Source: an uncultured Acidobacteriia bacterium (GTDB taxonomy: Bacteria > Acidobacteriota > Terriglobia > Bryobacterales > Bryobacteraceae). Taken from it: DNA of 64,000 nucleotides. The stretch is taken from positions 1 to 64,000 of the forward strand of contig CAINNJ010000053.1 in NCBI GenBank assembly GCA_903851195.1, in the 5' to 3' direction. The number at the start of each line of letters is the position of its first letter. Position 1 is the first letter of the stretch. The notes under the pieces are model-generated. The model did not search any database. It saw only the letters and a program-made list of their open reading frames with translations, and was not told the origin of the DNA. A program made the translations under genes and the position numbers. Below are positions 55,197-64,000 of this stretch, one piece after another.

Positions 55197-57125
55197 TTGA
55201 GATTCACCTTGCCTGAAACTACCTACCCACCCTCCCGCGCCGCCGCCGGCCTGGTGCTTCTGAGGACTCCGGCTGTTTACGCCATCGAAATTGCAACCAT
55301 TGTCTGTTCCGCGGTTCTTGCCTTCCTGCTCCGCTTCGACCTGAGCCTTCCCCCTTACTACGTCCCCGCTCTTCTCTCCGCTCTCGCTGTCTGGATACCG
55401 GTAAAGCTGGTAGCCTTTAAACTGCTCGGCCTCGATCGGCGCTGGGCTCGCTATGTTTCTCTCGCGGATCTGACCCAGTTCGCGCTTAGCAATTTCCTCG
55501 CTACCCTGGTTTCACTCATAGTCCTGCAGCTGGGACACCGGGGCGTTCCGCGTTCGGTCTATTTCATTGATTTCCTTCTCTGCCTGATTCTGACCATGGG
55601 AACGCGCGCCAGCGTGCGCCTCGTCTTCGAATCCACCCTCGCCCGTCGCCCCGCATCGGGTCGCAAGCGAACCCTGATTTACGGAGCCGGCTCGGCGGGC
55701 GCTTCTCTCGTCCGCGACCTTCGCCAGAATGCCCTCCTCAATTACGACGTTTGCGGCCTCATCGACGATAATCCCCAAAAACGCGGCCTCGTTCTCCACG
55801 GCGTCAAGGTCCTTGGCTCCGGCCGCGAACTCGCGGATCTGATCCGGACCCATCGCGTGGAACTGCTGCTCATCGCCATGCCGGCCGTGTCCGGCGCGCA
55901 ACTTACCGATATTCTCGAGCGCTGCAACAACGCGGGTGTCCCTTACAAAGCCATCCCCGGCCTCGCTGAAATCATCGGGAACAACGGCCTCGCGGGTGCG
56001 CTGCGCGACGTCGCCGTGGAAGACCTGCTGGGCCGCCGCCCCGTCAGTCTCGACCAGCAGCGAGTGCTCACGCAGTTAGGCGGTCGCGTGGTGCTGGTAA
56101 CCGGCGCCGCCGGTTCCATCGGCTCGGAAATCTGCCGCCAGGTCGCGCGCTTCCACCCTGCCGCTCTCGTTGCCTTTGAGATCGCCGAATCGCCTCTCTT
56201 CAGTCTGCAGCAGGAACTTCGCCGCACCTTCCCCGACCTCCGCTTCGAAGCGGAAATCGGCAGCATTCAGAATCCCGCGCGCCTCCGCGAAGTCTTCGAT
56301 CGCTACCGGCCGGCCGTCGTCTACCACGCCGCCGCTTACAAACATGTGCCCCTCATGGAGGCCCACGTGTTTGAAGCCGTCGAAAACAATGTCTTCGGCA
56401 CCCTCAATCTCATTCACGCCGCCCGCGACTTTCATGTCGCCGAGTTCGTGATGATCTCTTCCGACAAGGCCGTCCGGCCCGCCAATGTGATGGGAGCCAC
56501 CAAGCGCGTGGCCGAACTCCTCGTGCGCGCCCTGGGCCCGGCAGATGGCAGATATGTCTCCGTCCGCTTCGGCAACGTGCTCGGCAGCAACGGCAGCGTT
56601 GTGCCGATCTTCAAAGATCAGATTGCCCGCGGCGGTCCGGTCACCGTAACCCACCCCGATATGCGCCGGTTCTTCATGACCATTCCGGAAGCCTGCCAGC
56701 TTGTCCTCCAGGCCTCCACCATGGGCAAGGGCGGGGAAGTCTTCGTGCTCGACATGGGCAAGCCGGTCAAAATCGTGGATCTGGCCCGCAACCTGATTCT
56801 TCTCTCCGGCCTGCGCCCGGATGTCGACATCAAGATCGAGTTCAGCGGCGTCAGGCCCGGCGAAAAACTCTACGAAGAACTCAGCGAAATGGAAGAAGGG
56901 CTCCTCGAAACGCACCACGAGAAGATCAGCATCTTCGCCGGCGCCACCCGTCCCCTCGAGGAGATCGAGTGGCAGTTGGGCCGCCTCCGGAGCCATTGCG
57001 TCGCCCGTAACGTGGATGAAGTCATCGCGGTCTTCCGCACTCTGGTTCCCGAGTACACCCCGGGCGATTCCTTCCGCCGGAATGACCGCGCGGCGGAGGG
57101 CATGACAGCCGGATTCGCCGTATGA
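55197..57125 (+). CDS. Membrane-bound nucleotide-sugar 4,6-dehydratase (WbpM/CapD/FlaA1-like)
   Basis: This 642-residue enzyme has four N-terminal membrane helices (about residues 25-140), a CoA-binding-like Rossmann domain (LIYGAGSAGASLVRDL at about 160-175) and the catalytic SDR domain starting VVLVTGAAGSIGSEI (about 300). The active site SSDKAVRPANVMGATKRVAE has Met in place of the usual Tyr, as in WbpM-type enzymes. It likely makes UDP-4-keto-6-deoxy sugar for the next gene. The start is TTG at 55197 or 55209. Its stop overlaps the aminotransferase ATG by 4 nt. Confidence 0.92.
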   Translation: MRFTLPETTYPPSRAAAGLVLLRTPAVYAIEIATIVCSAVLAFLLRFDLSLPPYYVPALLSALAVWIPVKLVAFKLLGLDRRWARYVSLADLTQFALSNFLATLVSLIVLQLGHRGVPRSVYFIDFLLCLILTMGTRASVRLVFESTLARRPASGRKRTLIYGAGSAGASLVRDLRQNALLNYDVCGLIDDNPQKRGLVLHGVKVLGSGRELADLIRTHRVELLLIAMPAVSGAQLTDILERCNNAGVPYKAIPGLAEIIGNNGLAGALRDVAVEDLLGRRPVSLDQQRVLTQLGGRVVLVTGAAGSIGSEICRQVARFHPAALVAFEIAESPLFSLQQELRRTFPDLRFEAEIGSIQNPARLREVFDRYRPAVVYHAAAYKHVPLMEAHVFEAVENNVFGTLNLIHAARDFHVAEFVMISSDKAVRPANVMGATKRVAELLVRALGPADGRYVSVRFGNVLGSNGSVVPIFKDQIARGGPVTVTHPDMRRFFMTIPEACQLVLQASTMGKGGEVFVLDMGKPVKIVDLARNLILLSGLRPDVDIKIEFSGVRPGEKLYEELSEMEEGLLETHHEKISIFAGATRPLEEIEWQLGRLRSHCVARNVDEVIAVFRTLVPEYTPGDSFRRNDRAAEGMTAGFAV

Positions 57126-58399
57126 CCACGGCCTGCGAAGCGCCCGCGGCAAAATCTCAAACGCCCGCGCCCATTCCCCAAAAGCCTGCGGCTGGACTCG
57201 AAGCTCCTGCGCAAAATTTCGGGGCCGTGGACAATCTCGGGGCCGTGGACAATCTCGGGGCGGTGGACAATAAGGAACAGCGGCCCATGGTTCCCTTTTT
57301 CGAGCTGAAAACCCAGTACGAGCGGCTTGCGGGCGAGATCCGCGAGGCCATTGACACCGTTCTCGCGAACCAGCAGTACATTCTGGGCCCCGCCGTGGCC
57401 GCCTTCGAATCCGACTTCGCGGCCTACTGCGAGGTTCCTTACGCGGCCGGAGTCAACTCCGGTACCAGCGCTCTGCAACTCGCCCTCCTTGCCGCCGGCG
57501 TAGGTCCCGGCGACGAGGTAATCACCGTTCCCTTCACCTTCATCGCCACCGCCGCCGCCGTCCGCTACGTCGGCGCCCGCCCCGTCTTTGTCGATATCGA
57601 GCCCGCCACCTTCAACATCGATGTAACCCGGATCGAAGCGGCCATCACCTCGCGCACCAAAGCGATCCTCCCCGTCCATCTCTTCGGGCAGTCCGCCGAT
57701 ATGGATCCGATTCTGGCCATCGCCCGGCAACACGGCCTCGCCGTGATTGAGGACTGCGCGCAGGCGCACGGAGCCACATACAAAGGGAAACGCGTCGGCG
57801 GCATCGGCGATTTCGGCTGCTTCAGCTTCTACCCCACCAAAAATCTCGGAGCCGCCGGCGAAGGCGGCATGGTCACCACCAGTTCCCCGGACGGAATCCG
57901 AAGCCTTCGCATGAGGCGCGACTGGGGCCAGGAAACGCGCGGCTTCCACGATGTCGAAGGCTTCAACATGCGCCTCGAAGGCATTCAGGGCGCCGTCCTC
58001 GGTGTGAAATTCCGTTATCTGGAAGAATGGAACGAAAAACGCCGCGCTCACGCCGCGTTCTATCGCGAAGCTCTGGCGGATTCTCCCCTCGTTCTCCCCG
58101 TCGAACTCCCCCACAACCGTCACGTGTACAACCAGTTTGCAGTCCGCGCTCAGGACCGCGACGCCTTCCGGCAGGCCCTGCTCGCAGCCGGCGTGAACAC
58201 GGCCATCTACTACTCGATTCCCGTCCACCTGCAGAAGGCTCACGCGGATCTCGGTTATGGACCCGGTTCCTTCCCCGTTGCCGAAGCCGCCGCGCGCCAG
58301 GTCGTCTCACTCCCGCTCTTCCCGGAACTCACCGAACAACAACGCGAAGCCGTGGCAGGCGCCGTCCATGCCTCCCTCGGGAGGCGTCCTGCGTGCTGA
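57122..58399 (+). CDS. DegT/DnrJ/EryC1/StrS-family sugar aminotransferase with repeat-bearing N-terminus
   Basis: This 425-residue PLP enzyme transaminates a keto-sugar, presumably the product of the preceding dehydratase. Motifs: GVNSGTSALQLALLAAGVGPGDE, EDCAQAHGA, and the lysine in FSFYPTKNLGAAGEGG that forms the Schiff base. The family core begins only at about residue 57 (VPFFELKTQYERL). The first 55 residues are a Pro/Ala-rich extension containing three copies of GAVDN(L), encoded by an 18-bp tandem repeat. The ATG at 57122 overlaps the upstream stop by 4 nt; an internal start at Met 56 is possible. Confidence 0.9.
   Translation: MTTACEAPAAKSQTPAPIPQKPAAGLEAPAQNFGAVDNLGAVDNLGAVDNKEQRPMVPFFELKTQYERLAGEIREAIDTVLANQQYILGPAVAAFESDFAAYCEVPYAAGVNSGTSALQLALLAAGVGPGDEVITVPFTFIATAAAVRYVGARPVFVDIEPATFNIDVTRIEAAITSRTKAILPVHLFGQSADMDPILAIARQHGLAVIEDCAQAHGATYKGKRVGGIGDFGCFSFYPTKNLGAAGEGGMVTTSSPDGIRSLRMRRDWGQETRGFHDVEGFNMRLEGIQGAVLGVKFRYLEEWNEKRRAHAAFYREALADSPLVLPVELPHNRHVYNQFAVRAQDRDAFRQALLAAGVNTAIYYSIPVHLQKAHADLGYGPGSFPVAEAAARQVVSLPLFPELTEQQREAVAGAVHASLGRRPAC
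57219..57271. repeat. 18-bp tandem repeat in the aminotransferase N-terminus
   Basis: Three head-to-tail copies of TCGGGGCCGTGGACAATC, the last with one substitution and cut by one base, encode GAVDNL repeats in frame. Slippage would change length by 6 residues without a frameshift. Confidence 0.9.
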
Positions 58400-58432
58400 A
58401 GCCTGTAACCGAGTGTTCTTCCCGCCGGCTGC

Positions 58433-59740
58433 ATGAAACTCTTTAAACGTCTCTCCATCGCGAGTCTGGGCGGCACCACGCTGAGCAACGGCGCCACGGT
58501 CCTCTTGGGCGTCGGTGCCGGCGTTACGCTCGCGCGCTCACTGGGTCCGGCCGGTCGCGGTGAACTCGCGGCGGCGTTGCTGTGGCCCTGGGTTCTGTCG
58601 CTGTTCGCCGAAATGGGACTCGGTTACGCCTTCTGCTTCTTCTCCGCCAAATACGAATCCCGCTTCGACGATCTCTGGACCACAGCCCTGGCCTGCGGCT
58701 TCGGGCTGGGCGGCATCGCCATCCTGGCCGGCGTCGTAATTCTGCCCTGGGTTGGACGCGGCTGGAGTCCACAGGAACGCGAGGCCATGCGCATCGCACT
58801 GGGCTCCATTCCCTTCGTGCTGCTGGTCGGAAATCTGTCTTACCTCTTCCTGGGCAGGCAGCGTGTGTTCGACTATAACGTCCTGCGGTTTCTTGCCTCG
58901 CTCTGCTATCTCCTGATCACGGTCGGAATTGCTGCGCTGGGCCACGCCGGCGTGAAGGCCTTTGCCACCGGCTATGTGGCCTCGCAGGCCTGCGGCTTCG
59001 TGATCGCCGTTTACATGATCAGGCGGCGCTTCCGCCCCCGTTTTCGTCTGACCACGGACCTGCTGAAGCCGCTGTTTACCTATGCGCTGAAAGGACAGCT
59101 TTCCAGTCTCTCCGCCCAGGCCAATCTCCGCCTGGACCAGACGGTCATGAGTTTCCTGTTCAGCTCCCGGCAACTCGGCCAGTATGTCGTCGCGGTGGCG
59201 ATAAGTGGATTTCTCACTCCCCTCTTTTCCGCCCTTTCCATCGTGTTGTGGCCGAAAGTGACCCACACCTCCGACCCGGCGGCGGGAGCGCTTCTCTCCA
59301 TCCGCTTCGTAAAGGTCGCCGTCGTGATTTCTCTGCCGGTTATCGTCATCGCCTTCCTGGGCATGCCGCTCATCCTGCCCATGTTCTTTGGACCCGGCTA
59401 CGGCGAAGCTGTGCTGCCCGCCCGGATCCTCGTCGGCGCCAGTATGTTTCAGGGCCTGAATGCTTTGCTCGGAAACAGCCTTCGCGGAATCGGGCAACCG
59501 GCCAAACCGGCCTGGGCGGAAGGTGTCGGCATGGTGGTGACCTGTATCCTGCTCTGGTTTCTTTTGCCCCTTTGGGGCGTCCCGGGCGCCGCCGTCGCTT
59601 CCTTCGGCGCCTACGGAACCGTTACCCTGATGGAACTCCTTTTCCTCGTTCGGGCTGCCGGCCTGGATCTTCGTTCCCTCGTCCGGAGCCCGAATCTCGC
59701 GGCAGTCCGGATTCCCGAAGCTGCGGATCTCACGAAATGA
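58433..59740 (+). CDS. Polysaccharide flippase (Wzx-like)
   Basis: This 435-residue membrane protein has about 12 helices of the polysaccharide-transport/MVF fold, beginning LSNGATVLLGVGAGVTLARSLGPAGRGE, a typical N-terminal motif with the conserved LGPAGRG-type turn. Later helices include VVISLPVIVIAFLGMPLILP. It probably moves the lipid-linked repeat unit across the inner membrane for the polymerase encoded next. It starts 34 bp after the aminotransferase and precedes the polymerase-like gene by 91 bp. A second, more distant flippase is at 20.7 kb. Confidence 0.88.
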   Translation: MKLFKRLSIASLGGTTLSNGATVLLGVGAGVTLARSLGPAGRGELAAALLWPWVLSLFAEMGLGYAFCFFSAKYESRFDDLWTTALACGFGLGGIAILAGVVILPWVGRGWSPQEREAMRIALGSIPFVLLVGNLSYLFLGRQRVFDYNVLRFLASLCYLLITVGIAALGHAGVKAFATGYVASQACGFVIAVYMIRRRFRPRFRLTTDLLKPLFTYALKGQLSSLSAQANLRLDQTVMSFLFSSRQLGQYVVAVAISGFLTPLFSALSIVLWPKVTHTSDPAAGALLSIRFVKVAVVISLPVIVIAFLGMPLILPMFFGPGYGEAVLPARILVGASMFQGLNALLGNSLRGIGQPAKPAWAEGVGMVVTCILLWFLLPLWGVPGAAVASFGAYGTVTLMELLFLVRAAGLDLRSLVRSPNLAAVRIPEAADLTK

Positions 59741-59831
59741 TCTTACCTGGCAAACGAACCATCACCGCCGGACTGGCCGGCGCCCGGCCTGTCCCTTCCT
59801 GGTTGGTATCGTCGCGATTGGTCTCTGAAAC

Positions 59832-61403
59832 ATGAATCTGAACAGCATTCCGGACGATTCCCGTATTATCCGCGCGCTCACCGGACGTACCAGGCCCGCA
59901 AACTGGTCGCTCCGGCCGATGGTCGTCGTCTACTGTTTTTTCCCGGCGTTCGTGATTCTTCTGGTCAGCGCCCTCCTGAATACCGAATATCCCAACTGGC
60001 CGGACCAGTTCGCGCTCTCGCTATGCACCTTCGGCGCGCTGCTGATTCTGGGCGATCGCCCGCTCCTGAATCCTCTGCAGGCCCTGGTGTTCCTTTTCCA
60101 TTGGTGGTTTGCCTGGGGCCCCGCGGTATGCTCCTTCTTCTTTTATGTGAGCGACGATCTTCCCCAGTCCTCCCACTTTGTGAGCGGCGACGGGGGCGCG
60201 ATCCTCATTGTCGCCCTCGGTCAGTTACTCTTTGCCCTCTGCGCTGCTCTGACCCTTCGCCTCTTTCGGAAATTCCGCGTCGGCTTGTCTTTTCTTCTCC
60301 CCGAAGGCGTTCTGTACAGCCCGCGGACTCTCGTTACTTATTCTGCGGTCGCTGCCGCCGCATACGCGCTCACGGGTGTCCTTGGCCTGTTTGGTATTCG
60401 CGCTTTTGAGGACGTCAACTTCCTGGGCGGACAGAAAACCGTTTCACCCCTGCTGGCTGCAATCGTGCCGATCACGCAACTGGGCCAGTTTGCAACCGTG
60501 GGCCTCATTGGTTATCTGGTGCTGCGACGAACGGCCGGCGGGCCGCTTCTGAAATTCGCGACGATTTTGACACTGCTCGGGAACATCGCCTTCGCCCTGC
60601 AGTCCGGCTCCAAAACTCCCATCATCTTGCCTCTGTTTTATGTGGGACTGGTCTACTTCACCTACAGGCAGCGCATTCCCTGGACGCTCTGTATCAGTTT
60701 GTTGGCGTTCTACGTGGTCTTTGTCGAGCCGTTTGTCGCCTCGAGCCGGACTGCATCCAACAGCCAGAACGCGAACTCATCCGACGACCGGGTCGAAATC
60801 TTCCGCCAGAAACTCAGGGAGGGTTCTTTCGCCGCGTTGAACTGGCGGGAAATCAATATCGAATCGCCCTTCCGCTTCATCTACAGCGAGGCCATCCAGG
60901 TTGCGGCCATAAGCGAAATGAATAGCGGCCCCTGGGCCGGCGAGTCGCTGGAGAACGGCTTTTCCACCATGGTTCCCCGATTCCTCAGTCCCCAGAAGGC
61001 CGATTCGAACATGGGCAACTACTTCGCGCACCAGTTGGGGGAGGCGGGCGAAGGCGATGAAACGTACAATATTTCCATCACCATACCGTTCGAATTCGTG
61101 GGCAACTACGGTTTCGTGGCCGGTATCTTGTCCTTCGGACTCCTCGGCTTTTTCTGGACCGCCATCCTGTGCTTTCTGCTCTCTGAACAGCGTCTGGCCA
61201 CGCACCCCCTCATGCCGGTTTGCGTGACGCTCATCATGACGGTCGAGGGCAGTGTCGGGCAGATGGCGAACGGCCTCAAACTTCTTCCGATTCCGATTTT
61301 GGCCGCCTGGGTGGTATTCATCGCGGTCCGCAGAAAAACCCGCGTCAGCCTCATGCCGGGGCCGGTCTCGTCCGCCCGTCCTGCCAGACTGGGGATTGCC
61401 TGA
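59832..61403 (+). CDS. Polytopic membrane protein, O-antigen/polysaccharide polymerase-like
   Basis: This 523-residue protein has about 10-12 hydrophobic helices and a large loop at about residues 300-390 (VASSRTASNSQNANSSDDRVE and following), the layout of Wzy-type repeat-unit polymerases. Sequence identity in this group is low, so the call rests on topology and on location between the flippase and glycosyltransferase genes. FSTMVPRFLSPQKADSNMGN in the loop resembles conserved stretches of other predicted polymerases. The ATG at 59832 comes after a 91-bp gap. Confidence 0.75.
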   Translation: MNLNSIPDDSRIIRALTGRTRPANWSLRPMVVVYCFFPAFVILLVSALLNTEYPNWPDQFALSLCTFGALLILGDRPLLNPLQALVFLFHWWFAWGPAVCSFFFYVSDDLPQSSHFVSGDGGAILIVALGQLLFALCAALTLRLFRKFRVGLSFLLPEGVLYSPRTLVTYSAVAAAAYALTGVLGLFGIRAFEDVNFLGGQKTVSPLLAAIVPITQLGQFATVGLIGYLVLRRTAGGPLLKFATILTLLGNIAFALQSGSKTPIILPLFYVGLVYFTYRQRIPWTLCISLLAFYVVFVEPFVASSRTASNSQNANSSDDRVEIFRQKLREGSFAALNWREINIESPFRFIYSEAIQVAAISEMNSGPWAGESLENGFSTMVPRFLSPQKADSNMGNYFAHQLGEAGEGDETYNISITIPFEFVGNYGFVAGILSFGLLGFFWTAILCFLLSEQRLATHPLMPVCVTLIMTVEGSVGQMANGLKLLPIPILAAWVVFIAVRRKTRVSLMPGPVSSARPARLGIA

Positions 61404-61445
61404 CCCCCCGGTCTCCGAACCGGGCCTCCTGACGCCATCACCACA

Positions 61446-62570
61446 ATGTCTCTTCTCGCGGTCTTTCAAATCGGCTCTCTCGGCGATTCCATCGTTTCCG
61501 TGCCCGCTCTCCTCTCGGCCCGGAAGCTCTTGCCCGAATGCTCCGAATACATTCTCATCAGCACCCTGAACCCCGGCGCCCGCGTCGTGCCGAGTCAGGT
61601 CTTCGATATGGTCTGGAAGCCCAAAAGCAATATCGGCTACTACGGACCGCAGAGCAGCCGTGTGGCCCAGCTTTCCTCCGTTGCCGCGGCCATTGCCCAA
61701 ATTCGCTCCTTACGCCCCAAACACTGCCTGTATTTAATGCCCTCGGACCGTACGCAGGCACAGATCCGGCGGGATGAACTCTTTTTCCGGGTCGCCGGCG
61801 TAAAAGAACTGATCGGTTTCCACGAAGTTGCCCCGTCCGGCTCGGCGGACCCGAACACCCCCTCGAAAGAAATAACTGAAGCTTTTCTGCGTTACCGCCG
61901 GTTATGGGGAAGCGCGGCCCCGGAAAGTTTTCCGGATTTCGCCGCGGCTCCGTTCCTCAAGCCCGGCGCCGAAGCCGCGGAAACTGTCGCGGCATGGCTG
62001 CGCGGCGTCAGAAAACACCCGGAGCGGCCCCTCGTCGCCATCTGCCCGTATACCAGCTGCTCCTCGAAAGATATTCCGGAGCCGACTCTCCGTGAAGTAA
62101 TCTCCCTGCTGACCGGCGCAGGCGCCGAGATCGTCGTCGTCGGCAGCGCCAAGGACTCGGCGGCGGCGGAAACCCTGATCGCGCGAAGCGGTACGGGCAT
62201 CAATGCCTGCGGAAAGTTTTCCGTCGCCGAATCGGCCGCTTTGCTCGCCCTGTGCCCTACCGCCCTCTGTGCCGATACTGGCCCCATGCACCTCGCCGCG
62301 GCCATGGGTGTTCCCTGCGTCATCGTCTTCAGCAGGAAAGCCAAAACGGTCGGACGCTGGTTCCCTTTGGGCGGCAATCACGCCATCTTCTACCGCGATG
62401 TCAGTTGTGCCGGCTGCGAACTCGAAGTTTGCCCCGTGCCCGGCCATCCCTGCATGCAGGGCATTACCGCCGCGCAGGTGTTCGCCGCGCTGCAGGCCAG
62501 ACTTCGCGGCGATTCCACTCTGTTACCGCAATACGGAGATCCGCGTTGCCTGCAATGGGAGCTCAAATAG
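61446..62570 (+). CDS. Glycosyltransferase family 9 (heptosyltransferase-like)
   Basis: This 374-residue GT-B enzyme of family 9 transfers ADP-heptose-type donors in LPS core synthesis. The N-terminal domain begins LAVFQIGSLGDSIVSVPALL, the hallmark G-D-x-I pattern of the family. The C-terminal domain has ALCADTGPMHLAAAMGVPCV, the donor-binding motif. A cysteine-rich loop near the end (SCAGCELEVCPVPGHPC) could hold a metal. Its stop is immediately followed by the gmhA ATG. Acceptor specificity cannot be given, but the adjacent heptose genes support a heptose donor. Confidence 0.92.
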   Translation: MSLLAVFQIGSLGDSIVSVPALLSARKLLPECSEYILISTLNPGARVVPSQVFDMVWKPKSNIGYYGPQSSRVAQLSSVAAAIAQIRSLRPKHCLYLMPSDRTQAQIRRDELFFRVAGVKELIGFHEVAPSGSADPNTPSKEITEAFLRYRRLWGSAAPESFPDFAAAPFLKPGAEAAETVAAWLRGVRKHPERPLVAICPYTSCSSKDIPEPTLREVISLLTGAGAEIVVVGSAKDSAAAETLIARSGTGINACGKFSVAESAALLALCPTALCADTGPMHLAAAMGVPCVIVFSRKAKTVGRWFPLGGNHAIFYRDVSCAGCELEVCPVPGHPCMQGITAAQVFAALQARLRGDSTLLPQYGDPRCLQWELK

Positions 62571-63203
62571 ATGCCCGATAAAACCTCTTTTCCCGACCTC
62601 GAAGTCCTGGAGCGGACCCCGGCGGCGCCGGATTCCGTGGAGGAGTCCTCCAGCCAGCTCCTGGAACTTTCCGGCCTCCTGCGCGATGCCGCGGAGTCCG
62701 ATTTTCCCCGTCAGGTAGCCGCAGCCGCCAGTCTCATCGGCGACATGGTCGACCGCGGCGGCAAACTGCTCGTTTTTGGCAACGGCGGAAGCGCCTCCGA
62801 CGCGCAGCACCTTTGCGGAGAACTGGTGGTCCGGTTTCGAAAGAACCGCCGAGCGCTCCCCGCCATCGCGCTGAACTGCGACGCCGCCGTCATGACCGCC
62901 TGCGGCAACGACTTTTCTTACGAAGAAATCTTCTCGCGCCAGATTGAGGCCCTCGGCAAATCCGGTGATGCCGTCCTCGGCATCAGTACCAGCGGCAAAT
63001 CTCCCAATGTCGTTCGGGCGCTCCGCGCTGCCAGATCGCAGCAGCTCACCACCATTCTTTTCACCGGGAAAACGGACGGACCCGCGCGCGCGTTTGCCGA
63101 CCTGATCGTGGCGGCGCCCGGCTTCGACACCGCCTCCATTCAGTTGCTCCACCTCGCCGCCTATCACATCATGTGTGGTTTTCTGGACCGCCGCTTCTCC
63201 TGA
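62571..63203 (+). CDS. gmhA: Sedoheptulose-7-phosphate isomerase
   Basis: This 210-residue SIS-domain enzyme converts sedoheptulose-7-phosphate to D-glycero-D-manno-heptose-7-phosphate, the first step of ADP-heptose synthesis. Seen here: LLVFGNGGSASDAQHLCGEL, the phosphate-binding signature, NDFSYEEIFSRQIEAL, and GISTSGKSPNVVRAL. The first roughly 25 residues are an extension compared with short homologues. It begins right after the GT9 stop and ends 4 bp before the heptose-phosphate kinase start, which indicates one operon. Confidence 0.93.
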   Translation: MPDKTSFPDLEVLERTPAAPDSVEESSSQLLELSGLLRDAAESDFPRQVAAAASLIGDMVDRGGKLLVFGNGGSASDAQHLCGELVVRFRKNRRALPAIALNCDAAVMTACGNDFSYEEIFSRQIEALGKSGDAVLGISTSGKSPNVVRALRAARSQQLTTILFTGKTDGPARAFADLIVAAPGFDTASIQLLHLAAYHIMCGFLDRRFS

Positions 63204-63207
63204 AATC

Positions 63208-64000
63208 ATGCCGCAAAATCCCCCCGCTGAACTCACGAAACTCCCTCCGGTGCTCGTTCCCGCCGGGGGCTTCACCCGGGCGTCGGTGCTCGTCGTCGGT
63301 GACCTGATGCTCGATCGATACATCCTCGGAGATGTAACCAGAATCTCGCCGGAGGCCCCGGTTCCGGTGCTCGCGGCGAAGCGTCGGCGCTCCGTGCCGG
63401 GCGGCTCCGCGAACGTCGCACTGAACGTTCTGGGTCTGCGGGCCTCCGTGACCGTGGCGGGCGTGGTCGGCGATGACGAAGCGGGCCGCGAACTCACCGC
63501 AATCCTGTCGGAAACCGGTATCGGTACCGAAAGTCTGATCGTGCAGTCCGGCCGGCCCACCACCTGCAAAACCAGGGTCGTCTGCGGGAATCACCAGATC
63601 GTTCGTTTCGATGACGAGGTCTGTGACGATCTCGACCCCTCTGCCTCCGGTCGTCTTCTGGCTCAGTGCAAGGCAAGGCTGGACGAGGGAATCGGCGTGG
63701 TCATTCTGTCGGATTATGCCAAGGGAGTTCTGACCGTCTCTCTGACCGAGTCGCTGATCGCCGAATGTTCCCGCCGCGGCATCCCGGTCTTCGTGGATCC
63801 GAAACGCTCCAGCTATCTGCCTTACGCGGGCGCCACCTGTATCACCCCCAACCAGCGCGAGTTCCGGGCCGCCTCCGCGTCCATGGCCATTCAGGGCGAC
63901 GACCTGCTGGCTTGCGGATCTTTGATGAGAAGCCTTCTCTCCTGTGAATCCCTTTTGATTACGCAGGGCGCGGACGGCATGACTCTCATCGCCCCGGACC
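63208..64000 (+). CDS. hldA: D-glycero-beta-D-manno-heptose-7-phosphate kinase (3' end beyond window)
   Basis: The frame starts at ATG 63208 and runs off the right edge. It is a PfkB/ribokinase-family sugar kinase: LVVGDLMLDRYILGDVTRISPEAPVPV is the RfaE domain-I signature (split here over residues 29-56), followed by PGGSANVALNVLGLRA, VVILSDYAKGVLT and ITPNQREF. It phosphorylates heptose-7-phosphate at C1. Whether the missing C-terminus carries the adenylyltransferase domain (HldE/RfaE bifunctional) or the gene is a separate hldA cannot be decided here. It directly follows gmhA. Confidence 0.9.
   Translation, partial: MPQNPPAELTKLPPVLVPAGGFTRASVLVVGDLMLDRYILGDVTRISPEAPVPVLAAKRRRSVPGGSANVALNVLGLRASVTVAGVVGDDEAGRELTAILSETGIGTESLIVQSGRPTTCKTRVVCGNHQIVRFDDEVCDDLDPSASGRLLAQCKARLDEGIGVVILSDYAKGVLTVSLTESLIAECSRRGIPVFVDPKRSSYLPYAGATCITPNQREFRAASASMAIQGDDLLACGSLMRSLLSCESLLITQGADGMTLIAPD

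Noticed and set aside
57219-57271. 18-bp repeats considered as a regulatory iteron
   Set aside because: They are head to tail, in frame, and inside a coding sequence translating to GAVDNL repeats.
56870-58243. Minus-strand frame of about 460 codons opposite the dehydratase and aminotransferase genes
   Set aside because: Gly/Asp/Val-rich antisense shadow with no recognisable motif.

Overview
The window is about 64 kb of GC-rich bacterial chromosome. It most resembles a member of the Acidobacteriota, order Bryobacterales (relatives of Solibacter and Bryobacter). The evidence is indirect: a secreted NHL-propeller protein ending in the TIGR03437-type domain, a short PadR regulator of the acidobacterial kind, a futalosine-pathway menaquinone gene (mqnA), and an ATP synthase operon that has b', b, delta, alpha, gamma, beta and epsilon but neither a nor c. 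No rRNA gene or CRISPR array was seen. Two tRNAs are present, Asn(GTT) and Ser(CGA).

Region by region. 1-10.2 kb is an accessory island beside tRNA-Asn. On the minus strand, a four-gene overlapping module (TTG-start small ORF, DUF2924 protein, large serine recombinase, ParB-like HTH protein) leads into a complete type I restriction-modification operon, hsdM-hsdS-hsdR. A membrane-anchored orphan gene sits between two imperfect 60-bp direct repeats next to the tRNA. 10.3-25.9 kb is mostly housekeeping and surface biology: mqnA, an NHL/TIGR03437 secreted protein, a YmdB-type phosphodiesterase, a lone HyuA-like protein, a CBS protein, a two-domain M16 protease, a lipid-sugar flippase, a NarL-type regulator, an Rrf2 regulator overlapping a CXXCH heme-type protein, and a nucleotidyltransferase overlapping a small partner gene out of frame. 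25.97-31.96 kb is the ATP synthase operon.

32-35.6 kb holds an M28 peptidase, a cupin, a Tat-exported DUF2961 protein and PadR. 35.6-39.2 kb, starting at tRNA-Ser, is a decayed island: an integrase C-terminal remnant, a DUF433/DUF5615 toxin-antitoxin pair, a VapBC-like pair, repeats resembling an insertion-sequence end, and a broken nucleotidyltransferase gene. 39.2-53.8 kb returns to metabolic, repair and regulatory genes: an uncharacterised secreted family, a beta-helix protein, a type-B carboxylesterase, Ku, a methyltransferase, a LytS-like kinase, RibA, PilZ, a Gfo/Idh oxidoreductase, RlmB, a TPP enzyme and glycerol kinase. Two copies of a paired-hairpin, REP-like element lie in this stretch.

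53.9-64 kb is a surface-polysaccharide locus on the plus strand: PHP-type tyrosine phosphatase, a small zinc-ribbon membrane protein, a WbpM/CapD-type nucleotide-sugar dehydratase, a DegT aminotransferase, a flippase, a polymerase-like membrane protein, a family 9 glycosyltransferase, GmhA, and the start of the heptose-7-phosphate kinase gene (hldA/rfaE1). The genes together describe assembly, export and polymerisation of a heptose-containing glycan.

The strongest candidates for under-described biology are the recombinase/DUF2924 module carrying a defence operon, the paired-hairpin repeat with compensated stems, the out-of-frame overlapping nucleotidyltransferase pair, and several genes whose -10 box lies only 6-8 nt from the start codon, which suggests leaderless mRNAs.
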